Assembly: GCF_001665295.1 (NCBI RefSeq)
Contig: NZ_LZSE01000093.1
Span: forward strand, 48,728 to 112,727
Reading direction: 5' to 3'
Source of the DNA: Mycobacterium sp. 1554424.7
GTDB taxonomy: Bacteria; Actinomycetota; Actinomycetes; Mycobacteriales; Mycobacteriaceae
Length of the DNA stretch: 64,000 nt
The position numbers and the translations under genes are program-made. Below, piece after piece: positions 55,459 through 63,783 of this stretch. Each line of letters opens with the position of its first letter. The first letter of the stretch is position 1. Below the pieces are notes generated by a model. The model was given only the letters and a program-made list of their open reading frames with translations. It did no database searches and was not told the origin of the DNA.

Positions 55459-55875
55459 ATGTTGATTCCCCGCAAAGTCAAGCATCGCAAGCAGCACCAC
55501 CCGCGCCAGCGCGGCATCGCCAGCGGCGGCACCCAGGTGAACTTCGGTGACTATGGCATCCAGGCGCTCGAGCACGCCTATGTGACCAACCGGCAGATCG
55601 AGTCGGCTCGTATCGCGATCAACCGGCACATCAAGCGTGGCGGCAAGGTGTGGATCAACGTCTTCCCCGACCGCCCACTGACCAAGAAGCCCGCCGAAAC
55701 CCGAATGGGTTCGGGTAAGGGCTCCCCGGAGTGGTGGATCGTGAACGTCAAGCCCGGCCGGGTGCTGTTCGAGCTCAGCTACCCCAACGAGCAGATCGCC
55801 CGGGCGGCGCTGACCCGCGCGATCCACAAGCTGCCGATCAAGGCACGCATCATCACCCGAGAGGATCAGTTCTGA
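55459..55875 (+). CDS. rplP: 50S ribosomal protein L16
   Basis: A 138-residue L16 near the A-site: [40 protein letters not shown] and [18 protein letters not shown]. It starts three bases after rpsC and its stop overlaps the rpmC ATG by one base. Confidence 0.98.
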   Translation: MLIPRKVKHRKQHHPRQRGIASGGTQVNFGDYGIQALEHAYVTNRQIESARIAINRHIKRGGKVWINVFPDRPLTKKPAETRMGSGKGSPEWWIVNVKPGRVLFELSYPNEQIARAALTRAIHKLPIKARIITREDQF

Positions 55876-56120
55876 TGGCAGTGGGCATTTCGCCGGGCGA
55901 ACTGCGCGAGCTCACCGACTCCGAGCTCGCGGAGCGCCTGCGCGAATCCAAGGAGGAGCTGTTCAATCTGCGCTTCCAGATGGCGACCGGACAGCTCAAC
56001 AACAACCGCCGGCTCCGCACCGTGCGTCAGGAGATCGCGCGCGTCTACACCGTGCTGCGCGAACGCGAACTGGGCCTCGCCAGCGGACCCGACGGGACCG
56101 ACGGAAATGAGGATTCGTGA
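55875..56120 (+). CDS. rpmC: 50S ribosomal protein L29
   Basis: An 81-residue L29: the two-helix body [20 protein letters not shown] plus [20 protein letters not shown], and a short acidic end ([11 protein letters not shown]). It starts at ATG 55875 overlapping the rplP stop; the longer upstream frame is a shadow of rplP. Confidence 0.97.
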   Translation: MAVGISPGELRELTDSELAERLRESKEELFNLRFQMATGQLNNNRRLRTVRQEIARVYTVLRERELGLASGPDGTDGNEDS

Positions 56121-56473
56121 TGGCAGAAGCTAAGAAGGCCGCGCCCAAGAAGGCCGCCCCCAAGAACACCGACGCCGCGGCGAAAGACAAGGGTCCCAAG
56201 CACACCCCGGCCCACCCGAAGTCGCGCGGGCGACGCAAGGTGCGCATCGGCTACGTGGTGAGCGACAAGATGCAGAAGACCATCGTGGTCGAGCTGGAAG
56301 ACCGCATGCGGCACCCGTTGTACGGCAAGATCATCCGGACCACCAAGAAGGTCAAGGCGCACGACGAGGAAAGCACCGCCGGCATCGGCGACCGCGTCTC
56401 GCTGATGGAGACGCGTCCGCTCTCGGCGACCAAGCGCTGGCGGCTCGTCGAGATTCTCGAGAAGGCCAAGTAG
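56120..56473 (+). CDS. rpsQ: 30S ribosomal protein S17 with basic N-terminal extension
   Basis: A 117-residue S17. The OB-fold body starts near residue 38 ([37 protein letters not shown]), preceded by an Ala/Lys/Pro-rich extension ([20 protein letters not shown]) absent from most bacteria. Two starts are adjacent, GTG 56117 and ATG 56120. I prefer the ATG because GAGG (56110-56113) is then about seven bases away. It is the last gene of the operon here. Confidence 0.97.
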   Translation: MAEAKKAAPKKAAPKNTDAAAKDKGPKHTPAHPKSRGRRKVRIGYVVSDKMQKTIVVELEDRMRHPLYGKIIRTTKKVKAHDEESTAGIGDRVSLMETRPLSATKRWRLVEILEKAK

Positions 56474-56492
56474 ACCGGATCCAACCGGTCTT
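56473..56492. terminator. Weak hairpin after rpsQ
   Basis: GACCGG (56473-56478) pairs with CCGGTC (56485-56490), followed by TTAA. It separates the S10 operon from the convergent TetR gene. Confidence 0.4.
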
Positions 56493-57189
56493 AACCCGCG
56501 GTCCTCACCGCGATGCCGTCGAGCAGCTGTCCCAACCCGGAGCGGAACTCGGCGCGGTAGTCGGCGTCCGCGCCGTCGAAAGCCCCCGCGTCGAGCGCCG
56601 CCGACAGCGCGGGGAATCGCTGCGCGTCGATCACCCGGCGCAGCAGGGCCGGGTAGTGGGGACCGTCGACGGGCGCGGCCTCGATCGCCAGCGCCGCGGC
56701 TCCCCGAACGAAATGCAGCACCGCCATGACCGCGGCCAGCTTGTCGCGCTCGGCCAGATTCGTATCGCCCAGGGTCGCGAGCCCGGCGTCCAGCCATGCC
56801 AACTGGCCCGGATCGGCGGGAGGCCCGGCCGAGGCGGCCTGCAACACCCACGGATGCCGGTGGTAGACGTCCCATAGCCCGGTGGCCCAATCGCCAAGGG
56901 CGCCACGCCAATCCGCTGGGTCCGACGGCGCGGGGGGCGGCCCCGGCGCCGCCGACAGCATGAACGTGACCAATTCGTCCTTGGTGGCCACGTGGCGGTA
57001 CAGCGACATGGTGCCGCAGCCCAGCCGCTCGGCCAGCCGGGCCATCGACAGGGCGCCCAGCCCGTCGGCGTCGGCCAGTTCCACCGCCGCGGCGACGATG
57101 CGCTCGCGATTCAGACCCCGCGTTCGACGGCCGCGGGCGGGCTCGCGCCAGAGCGCCTCCAGGGCGCGGGGCAGATCCTCGTCGGACAT
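56491..57189 (-). CDS. TetR-family regulator divergent from a membrane protein
   Basis: A 232-residue regulator. The DNA-binding domain is LNRERIVAAAVELADADGLG, then RLAERLGCGTMSLYRHVATK. A TetR_C-type domain follows. GTG 57192 directly precedes ATG 57189; either could initiate. Two perfect 15-base palindromes lie 34 bases upstream, almost certainly its operator. It is inserted between rpsQ and the sulfatase, which are neighbours in M. tuberculosis, so this pair is an addition relative to that species. Confidence 0.9.
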   Translation of the reverse strand: MSDEDLPRALEALWREPARGRRTRGLNRERIVAAAVELADADGLGALSMARLAERLGCGTMSLYRHVATKDELVTFMLSAAPGPPPAPSDPADWRGALGDWATGLWDVYHRHPWVLQAASAGPPADPGQLAWLDAGLATLGDTNLAERDKLAAVMAVLHFVRGAAALAIEAAPVDGPHYPALLRRVIDAQRFPALSAALDAGAFDGADADYRAEFRSGLGQLLDGIAVRTAG

Positions 57190-57222
57190 CACCGCCAGCG
57201 TAATCGAGATGGACCGCCCGAC

Positions 57223-57255
57223 GCGTATGACATACGCTATGCGTATGGCATACGC
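57223..57255. promoter_or_regulatory. Twin TetR operators
   Basis: GCGTATG-A-CATACGC (57223-57237) and GCGTATG-G-CATACGC (57241-57255) are two perfect palindromes with centres 18 bases apart. They overlap a candidate promoter (TGGACC 57210-57215, TACGCT 57233-57238) and the start codon of the membrane-protein gene, so bound repressor would block both promoter and start. Confidence 0.8.
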
Positions 57256-57904
57256 AAGATTGGTCCCTGTCGTGGCCGTGGTCGTCGCCTTCCTCGCCTA
57301 CTCCCTGCCGCCGTACTTCACCGGTGCGACGCGCGTGCCGGCCACGTTCGCGCTGCACTACCCGCTGCTGGTGGGCCACGTGATGTTCGCTGCCGTCGCG
57401 ATGGCGGCCGCCGTGCTGCAGATCTGGCCCGGGCTGCGGACCCGCCGGCCCGCGCTGCACCGACGCGTGGGGCGGATCTATTTCGGGGCCGCCACCGCGG
57501 CCGCCGTTTGCGCGATGGCCATCGGGGCGGCGACGCCGTTCGGCCCGTTCCTGGCGGCCAGCAACGTCTTGCTGGCGTCGCTGTGGCTTTGGTTCACGAT
57601 GAACGGCTACCTGGCGGCGCGGCAGCGCAGGTTCGCCGACCACCGTCGCCACATGGTCACCAGCGCGACGCTCGCGCTGTCGGTCATCACCAACCGGATC
57701 TGGACGCCGATCCTGTTCGTCGGCCTGCAGCCGTTGCGCGACAGCGTCTTTGATGGCAACGCGCAGCACTACCTGTGGTTCGCGGCGGGCCTCGGCGCGT
57801 GGCTGGGTTGGACGATTCCGTTTGTGAGTGTGCGATGGTGGCTGCGTCGCAAACCGGTAGCGCCGTCATCGATTTCTCAGCCAATGCACACGTCGCGGGT
57901 GTAA
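57245..57904 (+). CDS. Membrane protein, DUF2306-like
   Basis: A 219-residue protein with about six hydrophobic segments (VPVVAVVVAFLAYSL; LLVGHVMFAAVAMAAAVLQI; FGAATAAAVCAMAIGAA; FLAASNVLLASLWLWFTM; a fifth around LSVITNRIWTPILFVGL; LWFAAGLGAWLGWTIPFVSV) and conserved histidines (HYPLLVGHV, HRRVGRIYF, HRRHMVTSA). This resembles DUF2306 proteins. Several in-frame ATGs (57209, 57227, 57239, 57245) exist. I take 57245, six bases after the TACGCT -10 (leaderless), because the others lie within or before the operator. It is probably induced when the divergent TetR protein lets go. Function unknown. Confidence 0.78.
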   Translation: MAYARLVPVVAVVVAFLAYSLPPYFTGATRVPATFALHYPLLVGHVMFAAVAMAAAVLQIWPGLRTRRPALHRRVGRIYFGAATAAAVCAMAIGAATPFGPFLAASNVLLASLWLWFTMNGYLAARQRRFADHRRHMVTSATLALSVITNRIWTPILFVGLQPLRDSVFDGNAQHYLWFAAGLGAWLGWTIPFVSVRWWLRRKPVAPSSISQPMHTSRV

Positions 57905-57952
57905 TCTCCGGGCGACCTGAATCGAGCGCTATCCACCCTGGGCGAGGCTGGC

Positions 57953-60304
57953 ATGACAACGGAATTCAACGGGAAGATCGAGCTGGATATCCGCGATTCG
58001 GAGGCGGACTGGGGGCCGTATGCGGCGCCGACGGCCCCGGCGGGTTCGCCGAACATTCTGTATCTGGTGTGGGATGACACCGGGATCGCGACCTGGGATT
58101 GCTTCGGTGGGCTGGTGGAGATGCCGGCCATGTCCCGCATCGCCGAGCGGGGGGTGCGGCTGTCGCAGTTTCACACCACCGCGCTGTGTTCGCCGACCCG
58201 GGCGTCGCTGCTGACGGGGCGCAACGCGACGACGGTGGGCATGGCCACCATCGAGGAGTTCACCGATGGCTTCCCCAACTGCAATGGGCGTATCCCGGCC
58301 GACACCGCCCTGCTGTCCGAGGTGCTCGCCGAGCGCGGCTATAACACGTACTGTGTGGGCAAGTGGCACCTGACCCCGCTGGAAGAGGCGAATATGGCTG
58401 CCACGCGGCGGCATTGGCCGACCTCGCGTGGTTTCGAGCGGTTCTATGGGTTCATGGGTGGGGAGACCGACCAGTGGTATCCGGATCTTGTCTATGACAA
58501 CCACCCGGTCACCCCGCCCGCCACCCCGGAGGACGGCTATCACTTGTCGAAGGACATCGCGGACAAGACCATCGAGTTCATTCGCGACGCGAAGGTGATC
58601 GCGCCGGACAAGCCCTGGTTCAGCTATGTGTGCCCCGGCGCGGGCCACGCCCCGCACCACGTCTTCAAGGAGTGGGCGGACCGCTACGCCGGCACGTTCG
58701 ACATGGGCTACGAAAAATATCGCGAGGTCGTGCTGGAAAAGCAGAAGGCGATGGGCATCGTGCCGCCGGACACCGAACTGTCGCCGATGAACCCGTATCT
58801 GGATGTGAAGGGGCCCAATGGCGAACCCTGGCCGTTGCAGGACACGGTGCGGCCGTGGGACTCGCTCAATGACGAGGAAAAGAAGCTGTTCTGCCGGATG
58901 GCCGAGGTGTTCGCCGGCTTCCTGAGCTACACCGACGCGCAGATCGGACGGATCCTGGACTACCTCGAGGAGTCCGGGCAGCTTGATAACACGATCATCG
59001 TGGTGATCTCCGATAACGGTGCCAGCGGTGAGGGCGGCCCGAACGGGTCGGTGAACGAGGGCAAGTTCTTCAACGGCTACATCGACACGGTCGAGGAGAG
59101 CATGAAGCTCTTCGACCACCTGGGCGGGCCGGAGACCTACAACCACTACCCGATCGGGTGGGCGATGGCGTTCAACACGCCGTATAAGTTGTTCAAGCGC
59201 TACGCCTCGCACGAGGGCGGCATCGCCGACACGGCAATCGTCTCGTGGCCCAACGGCATCCCGGCGCACGGCGAGGTCCGCGACAACTACGTCAACGTCT
59301 GCGACATCACCCCGACCGTCTACGACCTGCTGGGCATCACGCCGCCGGAAACCGTCAAGGGCATCGCGCAGAAACCCCTGGATGGCGTGAGTTTCAAAGC
59401 GGCCCTGGATGATCCGGGTGCCGACACCGGCAAGACGACCCAGTTCTACACCATGCTGGGCACGCGCGGGATCTGGCACGAGGGCTGGTTCGCCAACACC
59501 GTCCATGCCGCAACCCCGGCCGGTTGGTCGCACTTCGACGCCGACTGCTGGGAGCTGTTCCACATCGAAGAGGATCGCAGTCAGTGCCATGACCTGGCCG
59601 CCGAGCAGCCCGAGAAGCTCGAAGAGCTCAAGGCGCTGTGGTATTCGGAGGCCGCCAAGTACAACGGCCTACCGTTGTCGGACCTGAACATCATCGAGAC
59701 GATGATGCGCGCCCGGCCCTACCTGGTCGGCGAACGGTCCAGCTACACCTACTATCCCGACTGCGCCGACGTCGGCATCGGCGCCGCCGCCGAGATCCGC
59801 GGGCGCTCGTTCGCCCTGCTGGCCGACGTGACGGTGGATACCACCGGCGCCGAGGGCGTGCTGTTCAAGCAGGGCGGCGCGCACGGCGGGCACGTGCTGT
59901 TCGTCCAGGACGGCAGGTTGCACTACGTCTACAACTTCCTCGGCGAGCGCCAACAGCTGGTCTCCTCGTCCGGCCCGGTGCCGCTGGGCCGGCACGTGTT
60001 CGGCGTTCGCTACGCGCGGACGGGAACCGTGGAGAACAGCCACACCCCGCTCGGGGATCTCACGTTGTTCGTCGACGACGAGGCCGTCGGCACGCTCGCG
60101 GACGTGACGACCCACCCCGGGACGTTCGGGTTGGCGGGGGCCGGGATCACCGTCGGGCGCAACGGTGGTTCGCGAGTGTCGAGCCGCTACAAGGCCCCGT
60201 TCACGTTCACCGGCGGCACCATCGCCCACGTCGACCTCGACTTCTCAGGTAGGCCGTACGAGGACGTGGAAAAGGAACTCGCGCTGGCGTTTTCGCGCGA
60301 CTGA
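57953..60304 (+). CDS. atsA: Arylsulfatase AtsA (type I sulfatase)
   Basis: A 783-residue sulfatase (Rv0711 homologue). The modification motif CSPTR begins at Cys79 (ALCSPTRASLLTGRNATT); that Cys must be oxidised to formylglycine. Metal ligands appear in YLVWDDTGIATWDCFGG and VVISDNGASGEGG, and the substrate region in YCVGKWHLTPLEE. A C-terminal beta-rich domain (about residues 600-783) follows. It has no signal peptide, so it is probably cytoplasmic. It hydrolyses sulfate esters of unknown natural substrate. The gene for its activating enzyme begins at 63784, separated from it by three other genes. Confidence 0.95.
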   Translation: MTTEFNGKIELDIRDSEADWGPYAAPTAPAGSPNILYLVWDDTGIATWDCFGGLVEMPAMSRIAERGVRLSQFHTTALCSPTRASLLTGRNATTVGMATIEEFTDGFPNCNGRIPADTALLSEVLAERGYNTYCVGKWHLTPLEEANMAATRRHWPTSRGFERFYGFMGGETDQWYPDLVYDNHPVTPPATPEDGYHLSKDIADKTIEFIRDAKVIAPDKPWFSYVCPGAGHAPHHVFKEWADRYAGTFDMGYEKYREVVLEKQKAMGIVPPDTELSPMNPYLDVKGPNGEPWPLQDTVRPWDSLNDEEKKLFCRMAEVFAGFLSYTDAQIGRILDYLEESGQLDNTIIVVISDNGASGEGGPNGSVNEGKFFNGYIDTVEESMKLFDHLGGPETYNHYPIGWAMAFNTPYKLFKRYASHEGGIADTAIVSWPNGIPAHGEVRDNYVNVCDITPTVYDLLGITPPETVKGIAQKPLDGVSFKAALDDPGADTGKTTQFYTMLGTRGIWHEGWFANTVHAATPAGWSHFDADCWELFHIEEDRSQCHDLAAEQPEKLEELKALWYSEAAKYNGLPLSDLNIIETMMRARPYLVGERSSYTYYPDCADVGIGAAAEIRGRSFALLADVTVDTTGAEGVLFKQGGAHGGHVLFVQDGRLHYVYNFLGERQQLVSSSGPVPLGRHVFGVRYARTGTVENSHTPLGDLTLFVDDEAVGTLADVTTHPGTFGLAGAGITVGRNGGSRVSSRYKAPFTFTGGTIAHVDLDFSGRPYEDVEKELALAFSRD

Positions 60305-60441
60305 GCTGGCCGTCGCATCGAGACCGTCCTGCCCCTGCCGGACGGCTGGAAAACGGCCCTCGGCGGGGATGCAGCAATTTGCGGTCGTCATCCCCTGAAA
60401 AGAGCCGGTTTCGCGGCCGTCGGGCGGTAGCATCTGGCCCC

Positions 60442-60456
60442 GTGATGCCCCAATGA
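60442..60456 (+). other. Candidate leaderless mini-ORF before the first DUF4436 gene
   Basis: A TAGCAT -10 element (60428-60433) is followed eight bases later by GTG ATG CCC CAA TGA. The TGA overlaps the DUF4436 start codon (ATGA at 60453-60456). A leaderless transcript would begin with this four-codon ORF and couple it to the main gene. Confidence 0.35.
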
Positions 60457-61379
60457 GCACCGAAGCACCGCCTATGCCGGCACCGCCCGAGTCACGAGGA
60501 CCACGCCTCGCCATCGCGTTCGGGATCGTCGTCTTTCTCATCGTCATCTACGTGCTGTCGCTGATCGCGGTGCACCTTCTGGCGAAATCGACGCCCCCGC
60601 TGCCCGCGGCGGACCTGAGCAAGGTCGAGGCCGAGGACAGCGTCGTGCAGGTCCGCCTCGAGAAACTGGATACCGTCGCCAACCGCTTGACGGTGAATGT
60701 CCTTGTCTACCCGAAGGATTCGCTCTACGACAGGAACTTCGGGGTGCTCACCACCGACGCGGCTGTGCGCCTGTATCCGGAGAACGACCTCGGTGACCTG
60801 CAGTACCCGGTCGGAAAGGCTCCGGCGCAGGTCAGTACCACCATCGAGGCGCACGGCGATCCCGGTAATTGGCCCTTCGACACGTACAAGACGGAGGTCA
60901 TCGCGGCCGACGTGTTCACCGGCTCCGGGCAGAACCGCGAAAAGTCACCCGCGCGCGTCGAGGTATCCGGAAAGCTGGACGGCTGGGACGCCACCGTCAC
61001 CCGCGTCCACGACCCCGCGGACTCGAACCCGGACGTCCAGGACGACGTGATCATCACCCTGAAGCGCGCCAAGGGCCCGCTGATCTTCGACCTCGGCATC
61101 TGCCTCGTCCTCATCGCCCTGCCCGTGTTGGCGTTGTGGGTGGCCATACCGGTGGCGCTGGGCAAGACCTCGTTCTTGCCGCCGATGGTGACGTGGTACG
61201 GCGCGATGCTGTTCGCCATCGTCCCGCTGCGCAGCATCCTGCCCGGCAGCCCGCCGTACGGTTCGTGGATCGACCAGGCCGTCGTGCTCTGGGTGCTGAT
61301 CGGACTGGTCAGCGCGATGGCGCTGTTCCTCTCCGGCTGGTGGCAGCAACGCGACCGAAGATCACCGAAGAAGGGCTGA
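60453..61379 (+). CDS. DUF4436 membrane protein, first paralogue
   Basis: A 308-residue membrane protein of the Rv0713 family. One N-terminal transmembrane helix (about residues 20-45, LAIAFGIVVFLIVIYVLSLI) precedes an extracytoplasmic domain of about 160 residues. Three C-terminal helices follow (GICLVLIALPVLALWVAIPV; VTWYGAMLFAIVPLRSILPG; VVLWVLIGLVSAMALFLSGW). The motif IEAHGDPGNWPFDTYKTEV is shared with the second copy at 62809-63750 (IEAHGDPNNWPFDSY). In M. tuberculosis there is one copy, after the formylglycine-generating enzyme; here two copies lie before it. Function unknown. Confidence 0.85.
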   Translation: MSTEAPPMPAPPESRGPRLAIAFGIVVFLIVIYVLSLIAVHLLAKSTPPLPAADLSKVEAEDSVVQVRLEKLDTVANRLTVNVLVYPKDSLYDRNFGVLTTDAAVRLYPENDLGDLQYPVGKAPAQVSTTIEAHGDPGNWPFDTYKTEVIAADVFTGSGQNREKSPARVEVSGKLDGWDATVTRVHDPADSNPDVQDDVIITLKRAKGPLIFDLGICLVLIALPVLALWVAIPVALGKTSFLPPMVTWYGAMLFAIVPLRSILPGSPPYGSWIDQAVVLWVLIGLVSAMALFLSGWWQQRDRRSPKKG

Positions 61380-61383
61380 ACGC

Positions 61384-62511
61384 CTACTCCGCGACCGCCG
61401 CGCCGGCCGAGCTGATCGCGTCGACGGCGCTGGAGACCCGCGTCTGGAAGTCCAGTGGCAGCGGGATGTAACCGTTCCTGGCGAGCTCGACCTGGCCGGG
61501 GCCGATCGCGGCCTGCAGGAACGCCTTGACCGCCTTGGCGTCGTCGGCGTTGGGGTACTTGGAGCAGACGATCTCGTACGTGGCCAGGACTATCGGGTAG
61601 ACGTCGGGCTGCGCGGGGTTGTAGAAGGACGAAATGTCCAGCACGAGATTGTTGCCGGCGCCCGTGATCTTGGCGCCCATGATCGTCTTGCCGACCGTGT
61701 CGGTGCCGATCCGCACCGGGCGCAGCGACCTGCGGCTCGCCGGGGTCTTGATCTCGGCGGCGAAAAGACCTTGCTGAAGTGCGAATGACAACTCGTTGTA
61801 GCTGATCGCGCCCTCGGTGGTTTTGACGAGCGCCGAGGTGCCCTTGTTGCCGGAGGCGCCGACGCCGACCCCGCCCTTGAACGACTTGCCGGTGCCCTCT
61901 TTCCACGCTCCGCCCGACGCGGCCTGCAGGTAGGACTGGAAGTTCTCGGTCGTGCCCGAATCGTCGCTGCGGTAAATGACTTTGATGTCCTCGGCCGGCA
62001 TGGATGTGTTGAACGCCGTGAGCGCCGGGTCGTCCCAGCGGGTGATGGTGCCGTTGAAGATCTTGGCCAGTGTGGCCGCGTCGAGCACCAGGGAGTCGAC
62101 GGCGCCGAGGTTGTAGGTGATGGCGAGCGGGCCGAACACCACGGGCAGGTTCCACGCGTCGGCGCCGCCGCACCGCTGTTTGGCGGCCGCGTATTGATCG
62201 TCGCTAAGCGGTATGTCCGATCCGCCGAAATCTGTCTTGCCGGCCAGGAATTCTTTGATCCCGGCGCCCGACCCGTTGGCGGTGTAGTTGAGCGTCTGCG
62301 TCGGGCAGGCCCGGTGGTACGCCTCGACGAACTTCGTCATTGCGTTCTGCTGCGCGGTCGATCCGCTGGCGACCAACGTCTGTTTGCCGCCGCAGTCGAC
62401 CTTGGCGCCCGCGGCATACGCCAAAGTCGCGTGGGAGTTGCTGCATGCCGAGCCCACCATGGCAACCGTCGCCAGCAAGCTGATGGCGGCGGCGGGTCGC
62501 GTGCGCTTCAC
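61384..62511 (-). CDS. pstS: Phosphate-binding lipoprotein PstS
   Basis: A 375-residue periplasmic phosphate-binding lipoprotein. The signal sequence ends in the lipobox MVGSAC (Cys at about residue 23). Phosphate-contact regions are [24 protein letters not shown], and [16 protein letters not shown]. It delivers phosphate to the PstCAB importer, but no pstC, pstA or pstB is in the window, so this is an orphan copy. It is inserted between the two DUF4436 paralogues in the opposite orientation and ends four bases from the first one. Its upstream region (62512-62700) shows no clear PhoP/RegX3 box to my eye. Confidence 0.93.
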   Translation of the reverse strand: MKRTRPAAAISLLATVAMVGSACSNSHATLAYAAGAKVDCGGKQTLVASGSTAQQNAMTKFVEAYHRACPTQTLNYTANGSGAGIKEFLAGKTDFGGSDIPLSDDQYAAAKQRCGGADAWNLPVVFGPLAITYNLGAVDSLVLDAATLAKIFNGTITRWDDPALTAFNTSMPAEDIKVIYRSDDSGTTENFQSYLQAASGGAWKEGTGKSFKGGVGVGASGNKGTSALVKTTEGAISYNELSFALQQGLFAAEIKTPASRRSLRPVRIGTDTVGKTIMGAKITGAGNNLVLDISSFYNPAQPDVYPIVLATYEIVCSKYPNADDAKAVKAFLQAAIGPGQVELARNGYIPLPLDFQTRVSSAVDAISSAGAAVAE

Positions 62512-62766
62512 GTTGATTGCCTCCAGGCGATGGTGGCGCCCGGCGTCGACGGCGAGCTTCGTGTGTCGGGATACCCCTTGACTTGTACAGCTGCCGAATT
62601 AACAGGCAAACCAACAAAGGATGAACGGGTCGGCAATTGGGTCGATCACCGGGTTTCGCTGGGTAGCGAAAGATTGTTCGGCGGGTTGACGGAAATTACC
62701 TGATTGATGAAGTAAATTTCGATACCACGCGCGGACGCGACCGGTTCGCTACGATCTAATCCGCGC
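62512..62766. promoter_or_regulatory. Divergent region between pstS and second DUF4436 gene
   Basis: This stretch is relatively AT-rich between 62580 and 62740. Toward the right, TACGAT (62750-62755) or TCTAAT (62755-62760) could be the -10 for the DUF4436 transcript. A TTGACG (62687-62692) is a possible -35 but has no well-spaced -10. No gene is seen. Confidence 0.35.
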
Positions 62767-62805
62767 ATGGCCCGCCGAGTTGCCGCGACCCAACGGAGGT
62801 GCTGA
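62767..62805 (+). CDS. Candidate 12-residue upstream ORF of the second DUF4436 gene
   Basis: ATG 62767 opens a frame for MARRVAATQRRC and stops three bases before the DUF4436 ATG (62809). Its last codons contain the CGGAGGT ribosome binding site of the main gene, so translation of one would affect the other. A TCTAAT -10-like element ends six bases before the ATG, which would make it leaderless. Confidence 0.35.
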   Translation: MARRVAATQRRC

Positions 62806-62808
62806 CCG

Positions 62809-63750
62809 ATGACCCATCAAGCCCCACCGGCTCCGCCGCCTCCAACACCGCCGGAGCAATCGGCCGCCGCGCCCCCCGAGGCGCCCCCCGCTCGCGGGCG
62901 CCGGCGCACCCTGTTGGTGATCGGCCTCCTGGTGGCTTTCCTCATCGTGTACGGCCTGTCGCTGTTCGGGGTCCATTTGCTGGCCAAATCGGCGGCGCCG
63001 ATCAAGCCGCCGGACTTGAACGCGACCGGCGATACGGTCGTGCTGGTGCGGCTGGAAAAGCTGGAAACCGTCGCGAATCGCCTCACGGTAAAGGTGCTCG
63101 TGATTCCCGAGGACAACATGTTCGACAAGCGCCTCGATGTGCTGAAGACCGACACCGCCGTTCGGATGGACCCCGCGAACGACCTGGGCGACCTGCAATA
63201 CCCGGCGGGGAAGTCGCCGGCACAGGTCGCCACCACGATCGAGGCGCACGGCGATCCCAACAACTGGCCGTTCGACTCCTACAGCACCGACACCCTGTCG
63301 GCGGAGGTCCTCGTCGGGCAGGGCGATGCCCGCCAGTACATACCCGCCCGGGTCGAAGTGACCGGGGCGTTGGACGGTTGGGACGTCAGCGTCCAGCGCG
63401 TGGGTGAAGCAAGCCAGGAGGCGGATCGTCCGGACAACGTCATCATCACGTTGCACCGGGCCAAGGGGCCGCTGATCTTCGACTTGGGCATCTGCCTCGT
63501 CCTGTTCGCCCTGCCGACCCTGGCCTTTGCCGTGGCAATTCAAATCGCACTGGGCAGACGGAAATTCGTGCCGCCCTTCGTGACGTGGTTCGCCGCGATG
63601 CTGTTCGCCGTGATCCCGATTCGCAATTTCCTTCCGGGGTCTCCGCCGCCGGGTGCCTGGATCGACCAGGTGCTGGTGATCTGGGTGCTGATGGCGCTCG
63701 TCGCGGCGATGGCCCTGTACATGTTCACCTGGTACCGACAATCGGACTGA
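62809..63750 (+). CDS. DUF4436 membrane protein, second paralogue
   Basis: A 313-residue paralogue of the gene at 60453. A Pro-rich cytoplasmic N-terminus (PPAPPPPTPPEQSAAAPPEA) is followed by one transmembrane helix (LLVIGLLVAFLIVYGLSLFG), an outer domain and three C-terminal helices (GICLVLFALPTLAFAVAIQI; WFAAMLFAVIPIRNFLPG; VLVIWVLMALVAAMALYMFT). Its length equals that of M. tuberculosis Rv0713. GGAGGT stands eight bases before ATG 62809. It is 33 bases upstream of the formylglycine-generating enzyme gene on the same strand. Role unknown. Confidence 0.87.
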   Translation: MTHQAPPAPPPPTPPEQSAAAPPEAPPARGRRRTLLVIGLLVAFLIVYGLSLFGVHLLAKSAAPIKPPDLNATGDTVVLVRLEKLETVANRLTVKVLVIPEDNMFDKRLDVLKTDTAVRMDPANDLGDLQYPAGKSPAQVATTIEAHGDPNNWPFDSYSTDTLSAEVLVGQGDARQYIPARVEVTGALDGWDVSVQRVGEASQEADRPDNVIITLHRAKGPLIFDLGICLVLFALPTLAFAVAIQIALGRRKFVPPFVTWFAAMLFAVIPIRNFLPGSPPPGAWIDQVLVIWVLMALVAAMALYMFTWYRQSD

Positions 63751-63783
63751 GGCCCGCGCGAACGGCCGTCCTACCCTGAAGGG

